Below, in pieces: positions 30,127-45,100 of a stretch of 64,000 nucleotides of DNA. Source of the stretch: Agelaius tricolor (Eukaryota; Chordata; Aves; Passeriformes; Icteridae); assembly GCA_023055355.1 (NCBI GenBank), contig JALJCS010000012.1:11940501-12004500 (forward strand). The letters run 5' to 3'. Under the pieces are notes generated by a model that did not search any database, had not been told where the DNA came from, and saw nothing but the letters and a program-made list of their open reading frames with translations. A program made the translations under genes and the position numbers. How positions within the stretch are numbered: position 1 is the first letter of the stretch; each line of letters begins with the position of its first letter.

Positions 30127-33100
30127 GTATGTTTTAAATAAGGGAGTCATAAGGATGCCCTTATTTAGGGCAAAACTGTTAAGGATTTGTGGAAGAAATC
30201 TTTATGGATCACTTGGTTTTGATCAGACTGTGTTTTCCCTCTGTATTGCCAGAAATATCTAAAAAAATGTAAAAAGAATGTTTACATAGAGCCCTTACTT
30301 TCACTGGAACTAAGTGTGTTAATTTCTTTCAACTTCAGCACTGAAAACAGATACATTTTCTTGCAGGGTGGTAGCATTTTATGTGTTATTGTTATGTATT
30401 CCTACATAATGGGTCTCAAAATTCAGGTTTCTGAAAAAACTTTTGATTAAGCTTCAGGTGTTATATATTTTCATGTTAGATTACTGACACATGGTTTTTG
30501 CTTTATTTGCATGCTTTGCTGAACTAATAATTTCATTTATTCAATCAGATTTTATGTTTTAAGAGAACTAAACTTGGAGATTTTTTGATCTTTTGTTAAA
30601 AAGATCAACTTTGTTACACCAGTGTTAATAAATAACTGTACAGTTTTGTATGCTTGAGAGGATGTTTACAGATTAATCAGAGCACACAGAAAGTGTAAGA
30701 AATTATATAGCAGCTAACCCTTTTATTCCAGATTGCACTGCTGTTGTGAATGTTCATTTCTGCTTTATTTCTTATTTGCTGAGGGGTGATGTGTAACTGT
30801 GCTGCTCACGAAATCAAACAACCATGATTGTAATCAGTCATGATGGGGGGAACAGGATCATTTTAGGCAAGAACTCTTAAATATTAGGAGGCTTTACTTG
30901 GTAAAGAAACTATTGGGAAGCTGTATGTTTGGAAGATTTGGAAGACCATGAGTAGTATGAAGAAGTGAAGAGGGAATTACTTAGGTTATGCCAATACAGG
31001 TATCACATGCTGCCCAGTAGAGAGTCAGGAAATGAAAATTAAAAAAAACTAACTTTATCATAAATAATAGAACAATGAACCCATTGACTCAGGATGTTGT
31101 TGAGACCAAACAAAGAGTAGAAATTCTACAGGGACTAAGATACATCCATGGAAGATAATTCATGAGTTGCTGTTAAACAATCATCAGGACATCTACAGCT
31201 CAAGTAGTTTATATCCTGCAGGTGCTGGGATGACAGACCAAGGAGAAGAGCACTATATACATTTATCAGTCTACTAAGAGATGTTAGCATAGCTAGAGAC
31301 TCACTGGTGTTGTCTGACAGCTTTTCTATATGTTTGGTTTTCACCATCTATATTCCTTCTTTTTCTCCATCCTCTGCCTGCATCTTTTCCTATTTCAGCT
31401 TGAAGAATTGTCTGTACTGCTCCTACTCCATGAAGAGCATTTTTTCCTTATGCTTTCTGTAAAACATAAAAATTAAGCATGATTGGTTTTAATTTTTTTC
31501 ACATTTCTAATGTCTTTATGGATAAAGTACTTGCAACTAAATTGGTAAACTGAGAGAAGGCATTTATTTAACTCTCAGCTTGTCATCATGGAAACTTACC
31601 CTCAGTGAAAGATGAACCTAGAGAAATAAAATAGCTGGTAATCTGAGTGAGCCCATGAGCATGTCCTCTGATGGTTAGAGCATCCCTGTTATTATGTATG
31701 GTCTTTCATGTCTGCAAGCCACTGGATGAATTAATGCATATGCAGACATCAAGTTTGTGTATTGATTTGTGAACTTTTGATAGTATCAAAACCACATTTT
31801 TTTTTATTTTTACCCTGCATTTTTAGCCTTTTGTCTGCAGTGAAATGTGGCTGCCTTATGAAGCTGTACAGAAGCTACATCGTGTAGTATGGATTACAAA
31901 AAAAATTACTGTATAGCAATTAATTATGGCTGGGGATGAAAGCATGTTTCTCTGCTTGCCCTTCTGCCATGGGAGGCATTCATCCACTCTGGTATTATTG
32001 ACTGACTTCTGATACTAGATGCAATAGGAAGAGATGTTTTTAACTAGTAAATGAAAAAAAACCAAACAAAAGTGGGAGCACCTTGACAAGTCAGAGGAGT
32101 GGCCACATCATCTGCTTCTGTTTCTGATTCATTGTGATGTTCTCTTAAATTTCTTACAAATATATCATTCATAGAGCTCTTTTAATCCAACATGCATCAG
32201 ATTTTGAGCTTACTGATTGCAAATGGTTTAATATTACACTAAGCATATATTAATTGATGTCCCTTTGACTTGAGTGTTTATGGATAGTTTTGTTGCGGGT
32301 CTTAAAAGAAATAAGAAAATCTTGCTCTTTACTATTTGCAGATTTGCTATCTCGTTCTATCAGTGCTCTGGGATCAGAAGATAGTTCCTGAGAAAGCATA
32401 TAACAAGATGGCACAAGTCCTGGATAGTTATGCCTCCAATCCACAAGCATTCCTTCATACTTACTTACCTATATCAGAGAAAGAAACACTCATCTCCTCG
32501 AACTGTGTTTATCATGCTTCATTTATTCTTAACAGTTACCATACCTTAGTACATGAATATGCATGAGTTTACACAAGTATAACAACTTGTGCTTTCATTC
32601 TACAGATATTGACAACAGTGGCTATGTCAGTGATTACGAGCTTCAAGACCTGTTTAAAGAAGCAAGCCTGCCCTTGCCTGGTTACAAAGTCCGGGAGATC
32701 GTAGAAAAAATCATTTTAGTGACCGATAGCAACAAGGATGGGAAGATCAACTTTGAAGAATTTGTCTCTGTAAGACCTTTCCTTTGGATGTTTCTCTACT
32801 GTTTGATATCTATTGAGAATTAATAGCACTAAGTGCTATTTTTATATATAACTATTATTTTGAGTTTTCTGTGACAACCTAGAATATCCTATATGGTTAT
32901 TTTCTAGTTTTTATCTTTCACACTCTTATTTAATTTAATGGTTCTGATTTCAGCAGCATGTGAAAGAACAGTAGTTGCAATCAGTGTTGTTTTCTGTTCC
33001 CTCCAAGGTGAGGGGAAGGAGTACATATTGTAGGCACTGTTGGGTCAGCCCTTGCTCTGCCAAAAGAGCAGACAGTTGGATAGCAGCCTCTGAATGCTCT

Positions 33101-36100
33101 TAGCAGTGCTTCACTATGTTTAATCTCTATATAATGGCTCTTTATTACTCAGAGTGAGGTACAAGTTTTCCCTTTCACTGAGCAGATTTCAAAGCTTTAG
33201 GCTTTTCTAATGAGAATGGCTCACTGGTGCATTTTAAAAGAAACAAGAACTTACCAGGCTGTTGGTTGTGGGTGCTTGGGGATGATGATGTTTTGTTTTG
33301 AAATTAGAGTACTGCTGCTAATTGCACAAGGTTGCTTGTTGAATTAGGGGTTGATCTTTCTGAGATTCTAAGATTTGCTTCCAGGTATTAACTGTGTCTT
33401 TTACTTATACTTCATTGTCAGTCTGAGACCTCTGCAGTATTTGGGCAAACCTAGGACATACTAATATATTCAATGTGGGTTACATTGCAGGCAGGTGGAA
33501 AATGGTATTAGCTTGATAAAGGAAGGGCATGTTTAACTGTCATGTTAGACCCTTTTGCATGCAAAACATGTGGGGAAATAAGTGGGAAAAATATACTATC
33601 ATCATCAAAAATGTGTGTATCTTTAGTTGTGTTCTTCAGTTTACCAAAATATCTATGGAAAAATTGTGTAGATATTTGTATGTCTATTTTTTTAGATAGC
33701 ATGGCTTAATAGAGGTATTCACTGTGAAATAATATGATAGATATCCAGTATAGATATAGATATCCAAACAGTAATTATTTATTTTTAGAACAGAAGTCAT
33801 TATAGGTATCATAGAAATTCAATCAGATTAACTGCTGACTCTAGACTACTCACATGATTTAACAGTTATTTGAAGGAACAATCAATCACAAAATGCTTTC
33901 TATTTTTTAATTTCAGATAATTCAGGAATTGAAAAGCAAAGATGTTAGCAAATCTTTCCGAAAATCAATAAACAAAAAGCAAGGTATTACAGCAATTGGA
34001 GGAACATCAGCAATATCTAGTGAGGGGACACAGCACTCTTATTCAGGTAAGAAATAATTAAACATGGGTAAATTTTCCATGGAGGAAGACTCTTTGAATT
34101 TGCACTATAGATAAAACAGAACCTAACTGGAAACTGTTGGCAATAGAAGCAAATTAACACAGCAGAAGCGTGTGGAGATGGACAAATAAGTGTGGGTGAT
34201 AGTTTATTATCTCTGTTCAGATATTGCTCAGTTTCACTCTTAGTTGCACTTGGAGGCAAGTTGGGCATCGGTGTGAGAGCAAAAGAGGAAAACAAGCACT
34301 GACACCTTGTAGGGGAGGAAATAGCTCCTTTGGCATACTTCTAGTAAAGCTAGTCAGCTTTTTGCCTTCATTATGTGCTAATGGACACTCATTCCTATAT
34401 TCAGATTAAAAAAATGAATGAATCCTCATTTTCATTTCCACAGTGTTAACTAACATGAACTAAAACCCCACTAACAAACTACCACATATCCTTTCTGGAT
34501 GGACTGCCCTCCTCAGCTGTCTCTGCATTATGGAATTGTTCACTTTTACATGCTTTTTGTATAGACTGTCTCTCTCTGAAGAAGCAGCTTTTAATATTTG
34601 ATCTGTTTCTTTCTACCTCCCCCTGCTGCATGTAATTTAAGTTGGTAATTGTGCCTAATTGCATTGCAGCTCCTAGCCAGAGTGTGCACCACCTTCTAGG
34701 ATCATATTGCAGTCAGCAATATTGCGACTTTTTTGATTAAGTCTGGAATTTGTGTTGTCCCAGACTGTGTTAAGGTTCTGTATTTGAGGAATATTTATTT
34801 TGATTAACCAAAGGTGGCAATATCCTCTGTTTCAGTAGGATTCCAGCACCGGCTATACCTGGTACATCCTTAAAGCAGGGGATATGCTCCATCCCAAAGG
34901 ATGCCTGTAGGGCATCAGAGGTGATTCTTTAGATGCAGTTTTATTTTTGGTTGAGAGAAACAAACCCCACTAGAGCAGGATTCACCTGGTCTGGCCTCAC
35001 CCAGCATCTCATTTATGATGAGGTGAAGTGTGCTCTAGAATTTCACATTGTTTCCCATTGACAGTAAAAGAAGCGTAGTGAGTCAGGTGCTTCTTGAGGT
35101 GAGGTGAATACCATCTGTAGTCTTTGGGAATTTGGGTACTGAGACTTGATTCACTGTTATCCAAATGAGCTTTCTTAGATACATAGTAATAAATTATGCA
35201 CTGAATATGAAAGAGAATTTAAAACTGAGATATTAACCTTCTTAAGTTTCTCAAAGCTAAAGACAGCTCAGCAGTTCAGCTCAGTCTCAAAAGGCTGCCA
35301 GTCTCTAAAGTCCAGCAGAAGGCTGAATGAAACACTGCATTTTGAGCAAACAGTGCATGGAGTGAGATGTCGCATATTTCAGATGAGACATTTTCCCCCC
35401 TTCTTTGTAATTGCTGAGAAACCAAATCTGAAGTCAACCTTGAGGACACACCTTCTCTAAGATGTTCCTATGATACACATGTTATCCTTCAGAAAATCAC
35501 CAGATACTTAGAGTGTGCAATGGGAGAAAGGCCAATCTATACTTAGCATTTTTTGTGTTCATTCTCATTGGACTGATTTTTTTTAATAACTGACCTCTGT
35601 GAAATTAAGGGGTTTTTTTGCAGATGAACCTCTTTGACCCAAGTATGGTATGCTGTTACTAGTATGTCTTCATGGAAATGTTCATCTTTTATTTTAATGT
35701 TGTCTTTCTTTTCAGAGGAAGAAAAAGTTGCTTTTGTTAATTGGATAAATAAAGCTCTACAAGATGACCCAGACTGTAAGCACCTCCTACCAATGAACCC
35801 ATCAGATGCCAGTCTGTTTAAATCCCTTGCAGATGGCATCCTTCTTTGGTGAGTCCATGGCTATGAGAAGGAAATTCATCTCAAAGGTTAAATGCTGGTC
35901 ACAGTGACGTGAATTAGAAAACTTTAGACAGGTGTTAACGTCAACACCCCAGTCTTAAATATTTCATTTGTTTGCCCATAGAAATGTGATTTTTAACATA
36001 TTTTCTATATGACTCTGTGGATACATTATAGAAGCAGTTTTCCACTTCAGACCCATAATTATACATGCCAGATATGTGCAGGCTGTTTATAAAGGAGATA

Positions 36101-39100
36101 ATTAAACAGTTCATTAATTCATTACTTGAAATAATTTCAAAAATTGACTATTTGAAATATTTTTAAAGTTACTACTTACAGTCATTAAGTAATGGGGTAT
36201 CAGGAACAGAAATCTGAATGAAATCCATGGCAAAACATAGAGCATATAGTAGGTCCCTTAACTTTAGTCTGCTGTAAGTTTCTAGTTCAAGTGGATTACT
36301 AGTACTTACTGACACACCATGGTAACAAGGGATTAGCTGTTAGTATCGATGTGAATTAGTCTTTGAGATCCACGAAGATACAAGGTACTACAGAAATACA
36401 CTGATTATACTACAGTTTTTCAGTAGAGACCATTTAAGTTACTTTGGTTTACATTTTAATCTCAGGAGCTTTCTTTGACAGTTATAGATTATGATCTATT
36501 AATTATAAAAGGAAGATGCAATATATTATCTGGGGCATTCTGAATGAATGTGCAGTAATTTAATGGGGGAGTGGAGATTTAGACAATGGTCTTTTTTTTA
36601 ATCTTGTCAGAAATGTTTGCAGCTAGTTGAGTGTCAGTAGTTTATAACCAAATAATATATTTTCTGAGAAATGGAAGCTTGAATAAACTCTTGACTTTTC
36701 TTTCTTAGCAAAATGATCAACTTTTCACAACCAGATACAATTGATGAAAGGGCTATTAATAAGAAAAAACTCACTCCTTTCACTATTTCTGTAAGTACTG
36801 CATGGATAGGACCTTGCCACAAATGAAAAAGTAAAGTATTTTTCTGTTTTAATGACAGTTCTCCTGGTGGAGAAAAAAAAATTAAAAATCATATGTAATA
36901 AAAAAATCCTGAAGCATGAGATTGTATTTTCTAATAAACTCTACTGTATTCTCCTATTTCTTAGATGATTTACAGAAAAAAATAGTTTTTTCTTGTTTTC
37001 TCTAATTTTTTCCCTATTAGCTATTTTTGTTTTGCCTTACTGAGTACCTGAAGAAAATAATTTTAGACTTTGAGTGGATAGCCAGGTTGTATTTTAGCCA
37101 TGCAGAAAGCATCTCTGTGGCTGTCTATTCTGTGATAGGATGATACACTTTCAATACTGGAGAGTAGCTTTAACAGAGGATGAGGAGATCTATTTTAAAT
37201 GTGTATGAAGTCATAGAAAAGTTTGACAGAAACAGTTTTTAAGAACTTAGTTTGGGTTTAAGAAAACAGGTCTGGAAAGGGAAGTAGATCCATAAGTTAC
37301 AGACCCAATGAGAAAAAACTGTTGACAAAAACCTCAGCTAAATGGCAGACTTCATTTTGGGCAGTGATGTTAAAATATGAAAAGTTAAACCACACTCTAT
37401 GTTCTAAATCCTCCACGTGGGTTTTGTAATCATTACTTATTTGAAAAAGATTTGTCAGCAAAGATGATACTGCATGTATTATGTTGCCTCTGTAGATAGT
37501 GAAATATGACACAAGAAAATAGTAACACTGATGAGAGCTGCCAGCTATTTTTTCTTGGAATCTTTGTCAATATCTCTGACAATCACTAGCTTTACTTTGA
37601 ATGTCAGGGTTTTGAATTGTCTTGATTTTCTTATGCTCTTCATTCAATTACAGTTTAACAATTGCTTGAATAAATGTGTAAGATTAAGATGGGATGACAG
37701 TGATGTCAGTAGTATCCTGCACGGGACTCCATGCAGGAATTCCATATGAACGTGTTTTTCAGGATCAAGCCTCTGATATTTATACAAATCAATGAAATGC
37801 ATATGCAGTGCATACTGGGCAGCATTGTTTTATTTGTATAACTGATACTTAGGAATTGCAAAAAATATTTTTATTAAAATATTCCTCAGTAATCCCAGCT
37901 GCAGAAGGTGGCCCACAGTTTCTAGGTGGGTCCATATTAAACACTGTCATTGTTTTCATTAAATTTTGGTAAGATGCAAGGTAGTTCACAAAAACCCTCC
38001 AGAGTGCAGTTTTCCATTGGAAGCCATTGAACTAATGCATTATTTCTTCCAAAGTTTAATATGAATAATTTTACTAAAAAATACAATCTCCCAAGTTTGG
38101 TCAATGATAATATTCCAAATAGGAAAACCTGAACCTGGCTCTGAACTCAGCATCTGCCATTGGCTGCACGGTTGTCAATATTGGATCACAAGATTTGCAA
38201 GAAGGAAAGCCACACTTGGTATTGGGACTCCTGTGGCAGATCATTAAAGTTGGCCTTTTTGCTGATATTGAGATCTCCAGAAATGAAGGTAAGAGTAATG
38301 CCAGGTACAGCAATGCCAGCCCCTTGCAATTAGCTCAGACCACAATAGCAGTGATTTCAGCTTTCTTTCAAACTTGCTTTTAGCTCTTATTGCCTTGCTA
38401 AATGAAGGGGAAGAGCTGGATCAGTTAATGAAGCTCTCCCCAGAAGACCTCTTGCTGCGCTGGGTGAATTACCATCTGGCCAATGCAGGGTGGCAGAAAA
38501 TCACTAACTTCAGCCAAGACATTAAGGTATGTAGTTATTTCTTCTCATAACTTAACACAGTGGTATTAAAACACACAGTGCATAGAAAAAAATTGTCAGA
38601 TCAGAAGAATTTAGATACAATAGTAATCTGCTTTATCTGACTGCAGGTTTATCCTGCATTTTTCAACATTGAAAGAGCATTATTTTGATCTCTTCTATCC
38701 TATTTAGTTGCTCATCCCTTGTATTATCATATCACAGTGCAAAGTGAACATTTCCAACAAGCTGATAGTCAGGGAAGTTCTAATGTTGTTAAATGTCTAT
38801 TAGAGTTATTTAGGATAATTTGCACCATCTTACAAGCTGCCTAATAACTGCCAGTCAGTGCTTTGCTGGTGTGTCAGCTGACTGCCACGGGGGCTGAAAG
38901 GTTCCTTCTCTCTTCAGTCATTCTGCAAAGGCAGGCAGAGCACTGTAGTAGCCCAGCTGAGCAGAGAACACAGCAACTTTTTAAAACTGAAAGCAAAGGA
39001 GGAAGACTGCCTTAAGGTGGTTAGACCTCCTTTCATTGGAGAAAACCATGTCCTTAATGAGTTTTGGCTATCTGCTGCACCATTCAGCAAGTTACATCAT

Positions 39101-42100
39101 TTCAAATGCTGCCAAGAAGGCTGTTATTAAAGCAGACTGTAACTAGAGTTTTATATGAAAACTGCTACTTTGCTAAAAAAAATTATATGGTGCTTAAGAG
39201 AAGTAGTAAACACTTCCAGAACTAGTAGGGGTTTGTTTTTTTCTTCTAGTTTGTTACTGCAAAATTGATCCTTTTTGTGAGTGACCACATAAATTTGCCA
39301 TGAATATCTTAATTATAACAGTGCAGTTAATATTCAGCAGAATAAATTTAACCAGCATTGTCCAGAATAATTAGCAGATACTCCTTTTCTGTGTCGTCTG
39401 GCTAAGTAAGTTCTGTGTGAAACAGGGTAGTAAAATGGCTGTATGACCTCATCCATATTTACTGAAATTAGGGTGCTGTATATTTGACTCCTATGGCTTT
39501 TGGATTGGAGTATTAAAGTAATAAATATCTAGGAAAGGCTACAAACTTGCTGCCTTTTTTTTTTATTACACTGTTTTAGGATTCAAGAGCATACTACCAT
39601 TTGTTAAATGAGATTGCACCCAAAGGAGATGACCCTGAACAATTGCCTATTAAAATTGACTTTACAGGATTTCATGTAAGTATCCAGAAATGTAAAAATA
39701 GACTGGAGTTCTCTGAGATCTCTGTGTATGTATCCAACAATCTGGTGACCAGGTTATCCCTGAATCCTCTTCTGTTTCCTAAGGTGTGCAAAAATTCAGC
39801 CAGATTGCTCAGTGTTACAAAAGCTCAAATGAGCAAAAGCTTGATTAAGTTCTACAGTGCTGCTGAAACAGGATAATGCATCCTGCAGTGAAAAGTTTGG
39901 AGCTATGTTTCACTTGGAGTAGTGTATATTGATTTTCACTTGGGTCATCCAACATGAATATTACAGCATCCTGCTCAGTTCTCCTGTTCTGGAATTCAGA
40001 CAAGGAAGAACAGACTTTACAAACCTTTGTTCCTTCCTCTAACCAGACAGCATTTAGAAATAACATGTGAGCCCTTCCAATAACCAGCAGCAAAGTGTGG
40101 CATCCATCAAGCTTTAAGTTGTAAAGGGACAGAGGGTCTAAAACCAGCCTACACTGATGTGGAAGCACTTGTCTAAGCTGCTTCATAATGCCTGTTGGAA
40201 GGATTATTCTGGGAGTGCATTTGCTGCAAAGTTGAACTGTGTGCCTGAGATACTTATATATTAATCAGAATATACAGTAGAATCTCATTATTCATTATAA
40301 GCATGAAACCCATGTGCATGATTGTTTTCTTACATGCTTCAGTTCTCTTAAATTCCTTGTTTGCTTTGTTTGCTCTTGTTTGGGATTTTTTGAGAGTGAG
40401 AGTAGAAGTAAATTTTTTCCATGCAATTTCCTACAGTTCATATGATGACATTTTGTAATGAACCAGTATTTTACTAATAAAGACTAACGAACAAAACATA
40501 AGTTGCCAACTTATGATGATTAAGAGAAAAAAATATTAAAAGGACAGCAAGTTGGAAGCATTCAAACTCTTACTGGAATTACTTGAGAATATAATTTTAA
40601 AGCAGTGATGGTGAACCTTTGGTACATGTAGGAGGATAAGGAATATGGGAATCAACAGCCTGGAAATGGAAATAGAATCTCTACACTCCTGGCTGCAGTT
40701 GCTGTGCTTCATGAGGAATGCTCTGCTGACAGCCACAGAAGTGAAGGACAGCAGAGGGCAGAGGGGAATTGTCATGGGCTGTAAGAGCTGGCCCAGGCAT
40801 TGGCAGAATGAGGGGGGAACTGACATGGGTCGTTTAGAGATTTCCCTACCTGATGGTTCAGTAAAATCGAGTACTGGACTTAATTGTAAATTAACTTCTG
40901 TTTGTTTTTCTTTTTAGGATAAAAATGACTTGAGGAGGGCTGAATACATGCTCCAACAGGCAGATAAACTGGGCTGCAGACAGTTTGTAACTCCAGCTGA
41001 TGTGGTTGCAGGCAACCCTAAGCTCAATTTGGCTTTTGTTGCAAATCTCTTTAACACATATCCAGCCCTGCACAAGCCTGACAATTCATCTTATGATCTC
41101 AATTTATTAGAAGGTACTCAACTTTCTAACTGTATGGAAAAGAAGAATATTAGTATTAGAATATTTGTAGTGATTTCTATTTAGGCATTCCTTCTAGGTT
41201 GTGATGTAGGATCCCTGTGTGCTGGTGCCTGTGTTTGCTCACTAGCAGCCAATATAAGCCTTAGTGGAAAACCCCAGGAATGTGTATATTGTTCATTTGT
41301 GTTAGCCTGACCAAATGGTCATTCCTGAATAACCTTCTGTCATCCATTTGCAGGAGCAAAAACTGTCCTACTTTCCTTTTGGTTTCCTGTGCTTCTTTCC
41401 ATGCTATTTATATTTGAGCTGATGTACAAATTCTAGCTTTTCTTTGAAGTGCTATATTATGCAACTTTAATAGTCTTTAAAAGTATTTTTCACATAGTGC
41501 ATTTATATATGTGAGTATGTTTGTTGCCTTTTAAAGTAGGAAACAGTTTTTTAAAGAAAGGCTTCTGTATCAGCAGCCTATATAAATCTATTGCATCAAC
41601 AGCCTGTATAGATCCTGTCATGGCAGGGAATTTGGCCTTTAACTGTCCAGTTCAGATCTCTAATGCCAGACATAAAGGGATAATTGGTAGCAATCTTTGG
41701 CTGTTGCCCTTGCTGTGGACCAGCTAATCTAGGATAATGGAATGGCTCCTGCCAGTGTATTTCACAGTTGTTCACTGATCTCAAAGGAGTGTGAGAATCA
41801 GGGGTGCTGCACTCGGGAGAATCATCAGCAATGTTCACATAGTCCTCTGCACTGCCTTCTCGTGCCTTCCTCTTACTGTTCCTATCAGGTTTCCTTTCCA
41901 TCTAGGTGAGTCCATCTTCCTTTGCTCCTGTTTTTTCATGATTTGTCTGTGCTGCTGCATCCCTGTGTCACAAATCTTGTATCCCTCAGAGCATTCCTGT
42001 TTCTGGCTTCTTGCTCTTCTAGCTCCAGCTGGGTGCCAGCTGTGATAGAGGTTGTAGAGCACAGGACCTTGTCTTCCCTTTTCAGCTGTGATATCCCCAG

Positions 42101-45100
42101 TCACTGCAGTCCCTGCTGGCCAGGACAAATGACTGAAGGAAAGGTCTGCTCTTCCTCTGCTTCAGTTTTGTTAGAAATGTCAGCTCTTGGAAATGCATAC
42201 AGGAGCTGTGTGGAGATGGAATATGTTCAGTTCAGCTTCTCTGCTCTGAAGATAAAATCGCTGGTGTGATTTGAAATACTGAAAACTTGGTTAAATTTGG
42301 AAGAGTTTTCAATGGCATGGGAAAAACCAGTTGAATTAGTTTCTGGACTTTCCTGAAACATTTAGATGGAGATGAAAGTCTCAGCCAAACCAGTTTAAAA
42401 AGTTACAATCAACTGAATGCTAGACTATGATCTTGTAATTATAAATACTGGCCAAATTTAACTTAGTATTTATAGTATATATTTTAGAGATGGATAACCA
42501 TGCCAATGTTATCTGTTCAAAGAAAAGTAGATGACTCCTTTTTGCCCTCAAATAATAATTCCCGTGATGTCAAGTAGATCCAAACCATCAAAATAGTTAT
42601 TTCAGCCCAAAGACAATGTTGTTAATGGTTTTTCTTTCCTGTTAATGTATTGTTTGTTTTCCATTAAGTCCTGTGTTTATACTGATGTTTTCTCAAGCTA
42701 GTGTTATAAAATATGACATTGATTTCTTTATAGTTTCATCATAGATTGTCTTTTGAAATCTGACTCATAATTTATAATGCTTTCCTGTTTTGCTTCATGA
42801 AATGCAGATTTGACCCCTCCTAATGTAGGTACTGTATTTAGTACTTTTCTGTACTCCATAAAAGTGTTTATTCTGCAATTTTTCGTTCTTTTTTTTCCCT
42901 ATTGTTTAATCATCTCTGTCCTTTTCTGGTTGATTTTTTGCATTGTTCTTACATTTTTCTATTGTTTTAATATGCCATCATAAGTAAAAGAGAAGGAAAA
43001 AACCCACAGCATATAAAATGAGGGCAAGAGTTGCAGTAAGTCAAATGCCATACAGGTATTTTGGAGGGTTTAGCCAGTAAGGGCTTTCCATGAATGGAGA
43101 TGTCAAGCTGTAGGTATGTGTGGGTGAGTAGAGCTTCTGGGAAGTTTTCATTTTCCTGTGTAAATTCCATCTTTTCAGGGACTGTCCCACCTGATCAGTG
43201 TGGTGTGGCTGTTCCTCTTCAGTTTAAGACTGTCAATGCTGTGCATAAACTGACATCTGCCCTGATAATACGTCTGGTGATGTGCACTGAAATAAGAGAT
43301 CGTGACTCTCAGGAATACTGACATAGCAAAATGAGCATTTGCTGTTGTGTGGGGGTGGAGAGGGCAGTCCTGAGCTCAGTTCTTGCACCACCTTTGCTGC
43401 TGATCCAAGGAGCCCCTGGCTTGTGGGGAAAGCAGCAATTTGGAGTCAAAGTCACAAAGAAAGCTGAGTTCTTGGGGGGAGGAAGAGGAGGGACTTGTGT
43501 CCCCAGTGTAGATGTTCTGTGCTGTTGCTTAGATTATTGGCAGCCTTCATGGCTGTCACCACAAGAGGGTTAAGTACTCCCAATCAGGCTGGCTGAACTT
43601 TGGGTGCAACTGTATCTTGAGCTCAGTTGTGTTGCAGAGATAATCTTAGATTTATTCGGAGCTCTTTGGATTCTTCATCCCCTCCCTATGGCTACTCTCC
43701 ACTCAGTTCCACAGTGTAATGATCTCAAAAAAGAGATGGCAATAAATATAAAGGATACTACCAAATTTGCTCCTCTCTCTTTTGTGTAGCTCTGCCCCCT
43801 TTCTGCAGTTTTCCAATGATTTTGGCTATCTGCTGCCCCACTCAGCAGAAGATATGCTCCTGATAGGATCACAAGGTATATTTTGAATAAAAGAATAGAC
43901 AGAAAAAAAATGGTCAGTTCTCAGCCATCTGGAAAATTTATGAACACTCCTGTATTGCATGATAAAGGGATTTGTTTAGAGTGGCATATTAAATATAGTA
44001 TGCTGGGTTTAGTTCCTGGGGTCCTTTCCAAAAGGGTCCTGCCCAGCTTGCATGCTCTTGCTCCTGCTTGGCTACTGTGGATTCTCCTGACAATCTTAAG
44101 CAAGCATTTTAAAATCCTCAGTCTGAGTGCAGTTGCTGAGTATCTGTTTTTGTGGCTATGCTGTTTCATAAGAGTTCACTAAATAACCTTGGTACTGTCT
44201 TTGTAATGGACAAGTGTTCCTAAAAGCACTTTGCAGTCAGTATCTTAGGTACTGCAAATCAACTCAAAGCTCAGTAACCATGAAATTATTTAAAAAAACA
44301 CAAGGCACTTGCTTCAAAATACTATAATGTCAAAGATACTCTTTATAAACTTAAATTATATATAATTATTGAGTTATGATTGTTTTAAATGGAAAAAATG
44401 ATATTTTAATAAATTGGTCACATAGTGTGATCTTTTAAATTTTAATGTGGCAAGAAATATGTGAAACAAAGCTCTCTGATGATCTTGCAGAGTGGTAGTT
44501 TTCTTTGTTTCTTCGGTTTCATCAGTAGCTCTGTGGTTACTTTTACAAGTAAATATTTGAAACCAACACTAATTTGAATTGCATATGAAAAAAATAATAA
44601 TTTAGAAAATGTATCAGTAAGATGAATATCAACTATTTCATAATAATTGGAAAGAGCCTGGTAAGGTGGCTGAAAGTTTAAAAATAAAATTTACTCCATT
44701 AGAAACTGTAAACTACAGCTGAAATTTCTGAAGTCCAGAGCTTTTTGTATAAAAGGGTAAGAGACCTAGATTAAAATGGTAGCTTCCATCTAAAAATCAA
44801 TGTTATGACATAGGTCTAGGCATGAAAAGATAATGTTAAAGAGATTTCCTTTCTAATCGAATGATAAATACGTTTACACAGTAGCTTCATTTTACAAAAA
44901 TATTCATTATTCTCTAGTCAGCCTAGAACTGCAGTACTAAATGAGACAGTTTTCATACTGTATACACCTCATCAGACAAACACGGTATTGTTACCCTCTA
45001 AGGAGCAAACAAAAACAGCAGAGAAAAATCTTGCTTAGATATTTGTGCTTCAGTCTGGAGAAATCTGCTCTTTCATTGTTTGGAGGGGTTTTCTGCCTCC

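Noticed and set aside
39676..39876. Extension of PLS1 coding exon 8 into its intron
   Set aside because: The GTAAGT donor at 39676 is strong and joins perfectly in phase to exon 9; the extra frame is unrelated to plastin.
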